A stretch of 21,811 bases of DNA from an uncultured Clostridia bacterium (lineage in GTDB: Bacteria; Bacillota; Clostridia; Christensenellales; Borkfalkiaceae): contig CAMNIW010000007.1 of NCBI GenBank assembly GCA_946540675.1, forward strand, positions 1-21,811, written 5' to 3'. Within the stretch, counting starts at the first letter, position 1. Each line of letters opens with the position of its first letter. The position numbers were made by a program, and so were the translations under genes. Below, piece after piece: positions 1 to 10,800 of this stretch. Under the pieces are notes generated by a model that saw only the letters and a list, made by a program, of their open reading frames with translations, did no database searches and was not told where the DNA came from.

Positions 1-3000
1 GTCGGCGGCTCGTACGCCACGCGAAGACCGAGAGTATATATGAACGGCGAAGAACTTTCGGAAGCCGAGATAGCCTGGACGGTTTACGACGACGGGATCG
101 TCGGAGTTGACGATAACGGCGACGGCTCGGCGGTTATAACCGCTCTGTCCGCAGGCGAGACCGAAGTTTACGTTTCCGCGACTGTCCGCGGAATGACCGT
201 TTACGACAAGGTGACCGTCAGCGTAAAGGAAAACGGAGTGCTGTTCGACGTGTCGGGAAATGGCATAAAGAGATCGGCAAACGGCTACAGTGCGAGCATA
301 AAAGCGGTGGAAAAGGTCGTCGGCGACAAGACCGCGGAGTGTCTTCCGACAGTCATTGCGACTTACGGCGGACAGGAACTTACCGAGACCGTTACTTGGG
401 AAGTCACGGGCGACGCGGTTACGGTAGACCCCGCGACGGGCAAGATAACCGCCGAATCGGCGGGAACGGCGACCGTGGTCGGCTCGCTCGGATACGAAGG
501 CAAAACCTATAACGTAGTGATAGACGTCACGGTCACGCAGACCGAGACCGACAAGGGCGCGGAGCAGTTTATCGCGCTCAACCGTGCGGCGACTTCTTTC
601 GTCGAAACGGTAGACCCTGACGAAAAGGGCGTCGAAATATCGGTCAACGGCAATAAGATAGACGGTATAGAATTCACGTCTTCCGACGGCAAGGTGTATA
701 TTCCAAACGAAGCGTACGCTACGACCGAGATAAAAGACGGAACTTCTTTTATAGAACTCAAAACGGATAAGCGCGTCTACACTTTCGACGCCGAGATAAT
801 AGACTATGCGGTAAAGACCGACGCGGAATTTGCCGCGGCGTTCACTCCGGATAACCTTACGTCGCACAAGCACATCGTTCTCGAAAGCGATTTCGACAAG
901 AAGGGATATAAATTCGGCATCGGGTACACAAGGATGTTCAACGCCGTTCTCGACGGCAAAGGGCACGTCATAAAAAATATGAACGACGAGTGGAACGGCT
1001 TTATCTACGATCTCGCGGCCGAAGGCGTTATAAGAAATATATCGTTTACGGGTATCAGATTTTCCGACGGCGGCGACTGCAAGATAGTCGCGTATCGACT
1101 GTACGGAACTTTGGAAAACTGCTTCTTCGAAGCGACCGGCGGAAAAAGCGAAACCAAGGCGAGAGCCGCTCTCGCGACCATAATCGGTAAAAACGCCGTA
1201 ATCAAGAATACTGTCGTATACGTGCACGACAGAGAATATCCTTCGGGCGCCTGTATAAACGAGTATTTTGAAAACGGAGCGGTTATAGAAGGGCTTTACG
1301 TCGTCAATACCGCGCCTTTCGGGAGCGAACATTCCGGCGGAGACCTTGTCGGAGCGAAAGGATTTCACTCTATCGACGAATTTTCGTCCGAAGTAAAATC
1401 CGTTCCCGACGGATTCGGAGACGGCTGGACTATGCTCGGCGGTAAAGTTCTCGTCACCGCGAGCGCGGCCGCCGTTTACGAAAGCGCTTACGGGGCGACT
1501 TCGCTCGCTCTCGATCTCCCGACCGATACGGCAAGGATCGACGAAAGATTCGATCTCGCGGTCAGGCTCGACGGAGCCGCGGTGACGGGCGCGATCTGGA
1601 AGATAGACGGATTAAGCGAAAATCAATACGAACTCGGCGACGACTATATGGTAGTTACCGACGAAACTCTCGTTGACGAAACGTTCTATCTCAAAGGAGC
1701 ATACTACGCAGGCGGAATATACTACCGCGAAACCGACGTCAAAACGATTTCGGTCGGCGGAAGGATCAACCGCTCCGTCGCGCAAAACAGGGTGGACTTC
1801 GATCTCGGTACGGACGTAAGAAATTACGTCGTCGCAAACGCTGACAGTGCAGAACTCGATATAGGCGAAATATTCGCTGCCGTACAAAATAAAGACGTCT
1901 ATATAACCTACAATTATCAGAAGATATACGAAGGCAAGATAACCGCGAACAAGATAACCGTATCGCTCGGCAAGTTCACGACCGCCGACGGCGGAGAAGG
2001 CAACTTCGAAATATTCTATTCGGACGGCGGAAAAGACTACGCGATAACTCTTCCGGTCAATATGATAAAAAACGAAGAGTTCGAACTCAATCAGACCGTT
2101 ATTCCTAAGAACAACGACTCGGCAAAGAACTTAAAGAGTATAATAGATTCTTACCCGACGGGAACTTTCGTCCTTACGGAAGATCTCGATATGAACGGCG
2201 CTATCCTTCTTTCGATAACGGAATTCAAGGGCGTTCTCGACGGAAACGGCCACGCGATAAAGAATACGCTGATAAGTTATGACAACGCGGTAAACAACTG
2301 GACTCCGAGATTTATTTTCAAAAACAGCGGTACGATAAAAGACCTTCGCGTCGAACTCAACGACTACAATATTAAAGCCGGAAACCCAGAAAGGGGATTT
2401 ATCCACGAAAACGTCGGAACGGTATCAAACGTTTATCTCGTGGTCAGAATGGTGACCGAACTCAACGACGAGAAAAACTCGGACGGAACGTGGAAACACA
2501 ATTTCAGAAACGGCAGAGACGCTTACGGCGACGACTACGCCAACACGGGTTTCCTTACGATGAAGAACAATGGCAGCATAGAAAACTGCGTGGTTTCGGT
2601 CGTCGCGACGGACAGCATCAAAAACTCGCTCGGCAAAAACGTATTCGGTATTCTCGCCGTAGTAAACTACGGAACGATAGCGAGATCTTACGTCGTAAAG
2701 AACGGGCTCGATAACGCCGACGCGGTACTTGCCGGAAATACGTCGGGATATACCGAAGGCGACACTTACGAGTGTATGACCAACGAAACTTTCGCCGCCG
2801 CTGACGGCTGGAAGTTCTGGCAGGACGACAACGGTATACTAAAATACAACGGAGAAGCGATTTACAAATTCTTCAAGGCGAGAACGTTCTCCGTATCCAA
2901 CGCCGAAACGACCGTCCGCATAGGCGAAACGCTCGCCTTGCAAGTAAAAATGGACGAAGACGTCGTTTCGGGCGCTACGTTTGCGGTAACGGGGCTTGCC

Positions 3001-4725
3001 GACGGCGAATATACGCTCGACGGAAATATGCTCGGTATTCTCGGCGGAGAAAAGGGCAAGAAGTTCACCGTCACGGCGACTTACGCCGTAAACGGCACGA
3101 CGTTTACCGCGACAAAGGAATTGGAAGTAGGAAGCGTGCTCGTCAAGAAGACCGCGGAAAACGCCGTAGAGATAGATCTCGGACTTAAAGTTTCCTCCGC
3201 GACCGTCGTAACTTCGGAAAGCGCGACTATGGATATATCCGAGATCGCTTCCGATATCGAAGGCAAGAGCGTGGCGGTAAAATATAACGGCTCGACCATA
3301 TACTCGGGAACTCCGAGCGGAAACTCGATAACGGTTTCGCTCTCCGCGTTCTCTGCGGCGAGCGGCGGAACGGACAACGTTCAGGTTTTGTACGCGGAGG
3401 GCAGCACGGAATACGAGATAACCGTACCCGTAACGCTTAAACGCGTTGTGGAACTCAACTCGACGGTACTCCCCAAAAACTCGGCGGCAAAAGACCTGCA
3501 GTCGGTCATCGGGTGCTGCCCCGACGCGACGTTCGTCTTTACGAGCGACGTCAATATGGGCGGACAAACGCTCAAAGTCTTAAAGACGTTCACGGGAGTC
3601 ATCGACGGCAACGGTTACGCTATAACCAACACTTCCATGAACTGGGAAACGGACGGAGTAGAAGACGGAGTGTCGGAATATAAGCCGAGATTTATAAGGG
3701 TAAACGGCGGAACGATCAAAAATCTCCGCATAGCCCTTTCGGACTACGCTTTCCATCTCGGCAACTACCCGAGAGGACTTATCGACGTCAACGAAGGAAC
3801 GGTGGAAAACGTCTATCTTCAGGTAACTATCGCTACCGAACCGGTAAGCGGCGCGGACGACAGATATCAAAGGAATATGATTCCCGACGCGACGCACTTC
3901 GCCGCGGTATCGGTTCTCAGCCGTATCAACAGCGGAACGATCAAAAACTCGGTCGTCAACATAAAGAGAACGACCACCGCAAATCTCGGCGACAACGTTA
4001 TGGGTCTTATCGCCTATCAGAACAACGGAACGATAGAAAACTGTTATGCGGTCAAGAACAACGTCAACGCCAAAGCGATAGTCGCGGGCACCGTTACGGG
4101 CGCGACCGAAGTCGCGGACATAGACGCGCTTCTCGCGGCGGAAACGTTCGACTCCGCAAACGGTTGGAGCGCGGTATGGAACAAGAAAGACGGAATTTAC
4201 TACTTCGGCGCATATTCTCTTACGGGCGAGGTTCCTTATTCGGCGGACTATAAACTCAAAATAGACGGCAACGTCTATAAGATAATAGGAAGTTCGGCAA
4301 AAGACGAAACCGAAAGCACGGCTATGGGATTCGACGTATTCAAACTCGGCGGTCTTACGGGCAAGCAGTTTACGGGGACTACGGGATCCAAATCGAGCTG
4401 GACGCAAAACGACGATTTCAGGACTTACGGTAAACTCTGGTTCGCTCTCAAAGTGACCACGGATTCGGTATACTTCGATATGACGGGAGAAAAGGGCGCT
4501 CCGATGGAAGCGAACGCCTGGTACTACTTCTTTATCGACTTAGACGAAGGGAAAGCCTATTATTCGAGCGAAAACGGCGACTATACGTCTTTCAGCAGTC
4601 ACACGTGGTTCTCCAACAGCTACGGGGGACAAATAAGGATGTTCGATATATTCAGGTTCTCGCCGAAAGACGAAACGGCGACTTACGACGTATTCGTCAG
4701 CGACGCGTATTATATAGCAAAATAA
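1..4725 (+). CDS. Giant repetitive surface protein (Ig-like plus beta-helix-like modules), 5' partial
   Basis: The frame is open to base 1, and the residues before the first in-window ATG (base 40) fit an Ig-like fold, so the true start lies upstream. At least 1574 residues are present. Order by position: two Big_2-like Ig domains (about 1-540); module A (about 559-1480), a beta-helix-like region with DGKGHVIKN and GVIRNISFTG turns; an Ig-like spacer; module B (about 2071-2850); a second spacer and second B (about 2881-4215); then a C-terminal domain (about 4240-4722) rich in Trp and Tyr, possibly a carbohydrate-binding jelly roll. No LPXTG motif or C-terminal membrane anchor is present, so any lipid anchor would be in the missing N-terminus. 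It is paralogous to the next gene. No catalytic motif was recognised. A surface glycan-binding protein is the best guess; an adhesin or an unrecognised polysaccharide lyase is possible. Confidence 0.85.
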   Translation, partial: VGGSYATRRPRVYMNGEELSEAEIAWTVYDDGIVGVDDNGDGSAVITALSAGETEVYVSATVRGMTVYDKVTVSVKENGVLFDVSGNGIKRSANGYSASIKAVEKVVGDKTAECLPTVIATYGGQELTETVTWEVTGDAVTVDPATGKITAESAGTATVVGSLGYEGKTYNVVIDVTVTQTETDKGAEQFIALNRAATSFVETVDPDEKGVEISVNGNKIDGIEFTSSDGKVYIPNEAYATTEIKDGTSFIELKTDKRVYTFDAEIIDYAVKTDAEFAAAFTPDNLTSHKHIVLESDFDKKGYKFGIGYTRMFNAVLDGKGHVIKNMNDEWNGFIYDLAAEGVIRNISFTGIRFSDGGDCKIVAYRLYGTLENCFFEATGGKSETKARAALATIIGKNAVIKNTVVYVHDREYPSGACINEYFENGAVIEGLYVVNTAPFGSEHSGGDLVGAKGFHSIDEFSSEVKSVPDGFGDGWTMLGGKVLVTASAAAVYESAYGATSLALDLPTDTARIDERFDLAVRLDGAAVTGAIWKIDGLSENQYELGDDYMVVTDETLVDETFYLKGAYYAGGIYYRETDVKTISVGGRINRSVAQNRVDFDLGTDVRNYVVANADSAELDIGEIFAAVQNKDVYITYNYQKIYEGKITANKITVSLGKFTTADGGEGNFEIFYSDGGKDYAITLPVNMIKNEEFELNQTVIPKNNDSAKNLKSIIDSYPTGTFVLTEDLDMNGAILLSITEFKGVLDGNGHAIKNTLISYDNAVNNWTPRFIFKNSGTIKDLRVELNDYNIKAGNPERGFIHENVGTVSNVYLVVRMVTELNDEKNSDGTWKHNFRNGRDAYGDDYANTGFLTMKNNGSIENCVVSVVATDSIKNSLGKNVFGILAVVNYGTIARSYVVKNGLDNADAVLAGNTSGYTEGDTYECMTNETFAAADGWKFWQDDNGILKYNGEAIYKFFKARTFSVSNAETTVRIGETLALQVKMDEDVVSGATFAVTGLADGEYTLDGNMLGILGGEKGKKFTVTATYAVNGTTFTATKELEVGSVLVKKTAENAVEIDLGLKVSSATVVTSESATMDISEIASDIEGKSVAVKYNGSTIYSGTPSGNSITVSLSAFSAASGGTDNVQVLYAEGSTEYEITVPVTLKRVVELNSTVLPKNSAAKDLQSVIGCCPDATFVFTSDVNMGGQTLKVLKTFTGVIDGNGYAITNTSMNWETDGVEDGVSEYKPRFIRVNGGTIKNLRIALSDYAFHLGNYPRGLIDVNEGTVENVYLQVTIATEPVSGADDRYQRNMIPDATHFAAVSVLSRINSGTIKNSVVNIKRTTTANLGDNVMGLIAYQNNGTIENCYAVKNNVNAKAIVAGTVTGATEVADIDALLAAETFDSANGWSAVWNKKDGIYYFGAYSLTGEVPYSADYKLKIDGNVYKIIGSSAKDETESTAMGFDVFKLGGLTGKQFTGTTGSKSSWTQNDDFRTYGKLWFALKVTTDSVYFDMTGEKGAPMEANAWYYFFIDLDEGKAYYSSENGDYTSFSSHTWFSNSYGGQIRMFDIFRFSPKDETATYDVFVSDAYYIAK
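571..2805 (+). repeat. Segmental duplication between the giant genes, copy 1 (module A, spacer, module B)
   Basis: This stretch aligns colinearly with 8188-10410. Anchor points give offsets of 7617 (571 to 8188, and 1068 to 8685), 7611 (2173 to 9784) and 7605 (2803 to 10408), so only short in-frame indels separate the copies. Similarity is highest at 1068-1142, where about four of 75 bases differ, and at 2173-2316. Confidence 0.85.
3451..4215 (+). repeat. Second, diverged copy of module B in the first giant gene
   Basis: The encoded protein repeats the module at about 2086-2850. Both copies begin with ELN(Q/S)TV(I/L)PKN, continue with a DGNG(H/Y)AI(K/T)NT turn and a (P/K)PRFI-type segment, and contain NGTI/NSGTI turns. 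DNA identity is clearly lower than between 571-2805 and 8188-10410, suggesting an older duplication. Confidence 0.75.
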
Positions 4726-4732
4726 CGTTTTT

Positions 4733-4758
4733 GCCGCCGCGCGATGCCGCGCGGCGGC
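4733..4758 (+). terminator. Strong GC hairpin after the first giant gene, possible terminator
   Basis: An 11-bp perfect stem (4733-4743 with 4748-4758) closes a 4-base loop, ATGC, eight bases after the stop codon. A T run precedes the stem, but no T run follows it on the + strand. It is therefore not a textbook intrinsic terminator. It could end transcription weakly or protect the 3' end of the mRNA. Confidence 0.45.
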
Positions 4759-4825
4759 TGAAACCGAAATTTATGACGGGTATTGATGAAAATAGGCGGA
4801 CGGAAAGACCCGACGGCGCAAAGGA

Positions 4826-4857
4826 CTGACCGAAAACCGAATTTCGTTATATAAAAT
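4826..4857 (+). promoter_or_regulatory. Weak candidate promoter for the giant lipoprotein gene
   Basis: A -35-like CTGACC (4826-4831) is followed by overlapping -10-like hexamers TATATA (4848-4853) and TATAAA (4850-4855), giving a spacer of 16 or 18 bases. Transcription would start about 20 bases before the ATG, leaving only a short leader ahead of the ribosome binding site AAGGAG (4863-4868). The -35 match is poor, so this is tentative. Confidence 0.3.
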
Positions 4858-4875
4858 AAGATAAGGAGAATGTAG

Positions 4876-7800
4876 ATGAAACACAGGAAAATTCTGATGG
4901 TAATTCTGAGCGTTATAGCGGCGTTCGTCTTTGCGGTCGGTTGCGGAAGCAATTCGGGCGCGGACAAAAAAAGCGCGCTTTCGCTCGGAGAGACGGAAGT
5001 TAATCTCGACCTGTACGAAGACGTTTCTTTAAGCGTTACGGCACCCGACGGCGCTGCGCTCAGTTGGACTTCTTCGGACGAAACCGTAGTCAAGGTAACG
5101 GACGGCGTTTTGTCCGCGGTATCCGCGGGAACGGCAACCGTTACGGTAAGCGACGGCACAAATCAGGCGAGCGCGGAAGTCACCGTTGCCGACTCGGGAG
5201 CAAGACCGACGATAACGATTGACAAAAACGAGACGGTCGTCTTAGGGGGAGAAACAACTCTCGCGCCCGAATACAAGTATAAGAACGCGGCGGTTAAAGG
5301 CGCCGTGACCTATACTTACGAGAGCGGGAACAAAGACGTTGCTACAGTCAGCGACAAAGGCGTCGTAAAAGCCGAAGCGCCCGGCGAAACGATTATAACC
5401 GTAAAAGCAAACTGGAGAAACGCCGCGGAAGTGACCGAAACGGTCACGGTTACCGTTAAAAACACTGTTGAACTTCCCGAAACGGCAAGCGTAAAGGAAT
5501 TCGAGCAAACCGCGATAACCGCTACCGCCAACGCGAGCGGAGCGATCGTTTGGGCGTCTTTCGCAACGGACGTCGCGACCGTAGACGACAACGGCGTAGT
5601 CACGGGCGTCAAGGCGGGTACCGCCACGATAACCGCGTATCTCGGAGAAGGTACGGCGACCTGCGAAGTCACGGTAGAAGCGACCGACATACCGCACGTA
5701 CTCGATCTTGACAAGACCGAAATTTCCGTACAGGCGAAAAAGACGAGCGAAACGGTCACCGCGAGCGTTTCGTGGAACGATAACGTTTTGGACGGCGATT
5801 TCACTTACGTATGGACTGCAAAAGACGGCGGCGAAGCGTTCGCTACCGTAAATCAGGACGGCGCGAGCGTGACCTTTACGGGCGTCAAAGCGGGTACCGC
5901 GGTATACGAAGTAAAGACCGTCGCAAGGGGCTATGAGATAACGGGCGAAGTTATCGTCACGATAAGCGATTTCGACTTTGCGTTCTCGTTTGAAAACAGT
6001 GCCGTGACCGAAGACGGAAACGGCTTTACGGCGGGACTTATTCTCGGAAGCGAGCAGACGGGCAAACTTACCGTAGGCAACGTTTACGCCAAAGTAAACG
6101 GCGAAGTCACGACCGACGTTCTCGCTATGACTTGGACGACGGAAGATACTTCGGTCGCGACCGTTTCGGGCGGAGTGATAACGGGCGTCGCGCCCGGCTC
6201 GGCGACCTTCACGGGTAAAGCGACTTACGAAGAGAAAGAGAGAACGGTAACCCTTACGGTAACCGTGGAAAAGGGCATAACCGTAGATAAGGCTACGGCA
6301 AGCGTAGTTGAATTCGCTTCCGTAACGATAACCGCGACGACAAAGATCGACGGAACGGTCGTATGGACTTCTTCCGACGACGGTACCGCGATCGTTGAAA
6401 ACGGCGTGGTAACGGGCGTTAAGGCGGGTACCGTCACGATAACCGCGACTTTGGGAAGCGACAGCGCGACCTGCGAAGTCACGGTAGAAGAAACGACCAT
6501 ACCGCACGTCGTGACCTTTGATAAAGAAAACGTAAATATCGAATACGACGAAAGCGAAACCGTAAACGTAGGGGTGACTTACGACGGCGTCGCGCTCACG
6601 GGATACGATATGAACTGCGTTTGGGAAAAGACCGACGGTGCGGACGTAGCGGAAGTTACGGGAACCAACCCCGTATCCTTCAAGGGTATCGCGATAGGTG
6701 CGGCGACTTATAAAGTTACGGTAAGCGTCAGGGGCAAGACCGCCGAAAAGACCATAACCGTCACCGTAAACAAGAAACAGGCGACGTTAGAGCATACGTT
6801 CACCGTCGAAACCGCGGGCAGCCGCAAGACGACTTCGCTCGCGATCCCCGATAGCGTTTCCGCCGCCGATATCGAAAAGATAACGGTAAGCGAAGACGTA
6901 GTTATCTATACCAAGGACGCTCAGACGGTCAGCGGACAGAGCGTAGAAGTAGTAAATCTTCCCGTACAGATGAAAGATCTCGGCGACGAAGTAGCGGTAA
7001 CTATAGAGACTCCGACGACGGTCTATACCGCTTCGGCAAACGTCTATACTATGGTGATAACCACCGCCGCCGAATTCGAAACCTGGCAGGAAGTCGCTTC
7101 GCAGCACGCCATCGACTCCGGAAAGGTCAAAAACGTCGAACAAAAAGGCGCTTATATGGACGGTTATTTCGTACTCGGCGCCAACATCGAGTATAACAAA
7201 ATATTCACGCCCTATAAGGATTTCGGTCAGTTGTGGGGTATTGCGGACGCAGGCTCGCCTAACGTCAAAGCCTGGCAGGAAGCGGGCAAACAAGACCTTC
7301 TTATCGCCGACTGGGGCAACGGAAACGTTCTCGGCTTCCACGGAATTTTCGACGGTAAAGGTTATACCGTAAAAGGCGTAGAGATAAACGGCAAGTTTAA
7401 CGCTTTCGTGGTTACGGGCGGAAACGACGGTATCGTCAGGAACGTTTCGTTCACGGGCGTAAAACTCGGAGAAGAAACGAGCCTTATTTTCAGAACGGGA
7501 ATCGGCTCGGCGGAAAATATCTACGTAGAACTTGCGGAGATGACCGGCGCTTCGAGCGGTGAAGAAACCACCGTTTTGTGGAGAAGCGAAGGCGACGCCA
7601 ACAATATCAAGAACGCCGAAAACGTCGTAATAGACGTCAGCGCCTGCGCGCTTAAAGGCAATGCCGATAAGATAAAACTTATCGGAAGATTTTTGAGTTT
7701 CAATGGCGTTTATAAGAACGTCTGCGTTGTCGGCGACTATAACGGCGGATTATACTACGGAGATTCCGAAGGCATAAGAGCGGATCTCGAAACCAAGATA

Positions 7801-10800
7801 TATCCGACTTACTCGGCATTGATAGCCGATATAACCGCTTCGGAGTGGGGCGAAATGTGGAGAGCCAACGAACAGAACACTCTCTTTATCCCCGCAAGCG
7901 TATATACCGTTTACGGCGGAGATATAGCGTTCACCAACGCGGAGACCGAGATAGAAAGGGGATCCGAACTCGCCCTTACCGTCACTCCCAACGGCAGATG
8001 GATAACGATATCGCTCAAAGGAACTTACGACGGCGTGACGATAGAAGGAAACGTCGTTAAAGTCAGCGAAGACGCCGCCGCCGAAAGCCTTACTGCGACC
8101 GTCGTTTCCTGGACGGACGGCAAGACCGCGGAGATCGCTCTGACGATAAGAGACAAGAGAGCCACGGAAGAACTCGGAGAGAAGTTCGTCGCGTTAAACC
8201 GTGAAGCGCAATCGACCACCGTATTCGACGTTATGCACGACGATACCGCGGTAGAGATGATTTACGTCAACGGAACAATGGTAGAAGGCGGAGCGACCGT
8301 AGAAGGCGGCAAGATAACCGTCGCCAAGTCTGTTTACGAAGCGGTGGGCACTTCCGAAAAGGCGAATATAAGCATAGTTACGAACAGTGCGATATACAAC
8401 TATACCGCAAATATCGTCGACTATGCCGTAGCGACCGAAGAAGAATTTACCGCGGCGTTCACGGTAGACAATCTCACCACGCACAAACACATTATTCTCG
8501 AAAACGACTTCGATAAGTCGGGATATAGCTTCGATATAGGTTACACCAAACAGTTCAACGCTATTCTCGACGGTAACGGACACGTCATCAAGAATATGTA
8601 CGCGGAATGGAACGGCTTTATGTACGACCTTGCCGAAAACGGCGTTATAAAGAATATCTCGTTTACGGGAATAAAATTCCACAACGGCGGCGACTGCAAG
8701 ATAGTCGCGTACCGCTTGTACGGAACTTTGGAAAACTGCTTCTTTGAAGCGACCGGCGGCGTCAACGAGACCAATGGTATGCCCGCGCTTGCCGCCGTTA
8801 CCGACGGAAAGGCAAAAATCGTCAACACGGTAGTATACGTCCACGACAGAACGTATCAGCAAGGCAACGGTATATTTACCGAAGCCAATACCAATTCGTA
8901 TATAGACGGGCTTTACGTGATAAATACGGCGCCTTTCGGCGACGTATGTCCGAGCGGTGCGCATCTCTATTCTTCGGTAGCGGCGTTCGCGGCTGAAGTG
9001 ACGACCGTTCCCGAAGGTTTCGGCGAAGGCTGGGTGATCGCAAAAGGCGGTCTTCTTATGCCGACCAAAGCGGCTGAATATTACGAAGCCGAGTACGGAA
9101 GCGGGTTCGCCGTAACCGCGGCTTCCGAGATAATGGTAAATCAGGACGTCGAAGTCAAGGCTACCCTTAACGGAGCGGCGGTCGACAACGCGGAGTGGAC
9201 TTTTGTCGGACTCGACGCGGGCGACTATACTTTCGTAGGCGGCGTGCTTGTCGTCACCAATACCGCTAAAAACGGCTCGACGATAACCGTAAAAGCCGAA
9301 ATGGCGAGAGCGGACGGACTTTATTACTACACCGCCGAAAAATCGATCTCGATAAACGGCATAGTCGAAAAGCACAACGCTTCCGAATACGAAGAAGTCG
9401 TTCTCGATAAAGGTCTTACCGTCAACGCCGAATACGGAGTCGACTCTTTGGAAAAAGGCGATCTCGACCTGTCGCAGATATACGACGAGAAGATGAACGC
9501 AAACGAAGTAACCGTAACTTACGGCGGAAGTCAGTTGTATAAGGGCACTATCTCCGGCGCGAGCCTTGAAATCAACTTCGGCGGAGAACTCTTCGCGGAT
9601 AAGGGAAGCGATAAGACCGAATTCGTGTTTACGTACACCGCGGACGGAGTCAATTACGAATACCACCTGCCCGTATACGTAAAAGCCGAAATCAAGTTGA
9701 ACAGGACCGTTATCCCGCAGGAAGACGCCGCGGCTAAACACCTTCAAAGCATAATCAACGCATATCCGACGGCGACCTTCGCTCTTACGGAAGATATCGA
9801 TATGAACGGCAAGACGCTCCTTTATATCGACGAGTTCAAAGGCGTTCTCGACGGAAACGGCTATGCGATAATGAATACGCAGATAAGTTATGCCAGCGCG
9901 GATAACGGCTGGACTCCGAGATTTATTCAGGTCAACAGCGGCGTTATAAAGGATCTTCGCGTCGAAATTTCCGATTACAACATAGAGGCGGGCAGTGGGA
10001 CAAGGGGCTTCGTATACAAAAACAACGGAACGATAAGCAACGTATATTTCAACGCTTATATGTATTCCGAACTCAACGCCGAGAAGAACGACGACGGAAC
10101 GTGGAAACATCATTTCAGAACGGGTAATGACGTTTACAGTTCTTTCGATTACGCCAGCACCGGACTTTTCACTTCGATAAATAACGGCAAGATCGAAAAC
10201 TGCGTTATCAACTTCACGGCGGCCGACAACATCAGAAACTCGCTCGGAGCAAACGTGTTCGCGGTGATCGCTCTCGAAAACAACGGAACGATAAGCAATA
10301 CGTACGCGATGAACAACGGTCTTACAAACGCCGGTTACGTGTATAAAGGCAACCTTACGGGTTACACCGTAGACGCAATTCCCGAAACCGAGAATTTCTC
10401 TTCGGCGGACGGATGGAACGCCTGCTGGTCGAGAACGGAAGAAGGCAAGATCAAATTCGGAACGATGACGATCATAGAAAACACTTTCTTCGATCTCGCC
10501 ACGATGGAACTTTGTCATACTCTTTCCGGAACGGATCTCGGCAGCGTTGCGACTCCCACCGCTTCGTACTATCAGATATTGGATGGCGGAACCAAAGTTA
10601 CCGACAACGACGCAACTACCGGTACCGCGGTTTATCAAAAGGCAGACGTGACAGGTAACTATAACAGTTCGGGAAAAGTCAATTGGGCTCAAAACCAGAA
10701 CTATTACTTCACCAAGTACTGGTTCGCGGTAAAAGTTTCCACCGAATCAAACTTCTTCTCGACGGCTTACGGCAGCGGAGCGACTACAAGGATGACTGCG

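Noticed and set aside
40..42. ATG at base 40 as the start of the first gene
   Set aside because: The frame stays open to base 1, there is no SD site or signal peptide, and the upstream residues continue the Ig-like domain.
5242..6507. Antisense open frame of 421 codons
   Set aside because: It mirrors the Ig-like repeats on the + strand, shows repeated low-complexity sequence, and has no ribosome binding site or domain.
8194..10692. Very long antisense open frame (832 codons) opposite the giant lipoprotein
   Set aside because: It lies wholly opposite a well-supported coding sequence. Its translation is Arg, Val and Tyr rich with no recognisable domain, and the length follows from the codon bias of the + strand gene.
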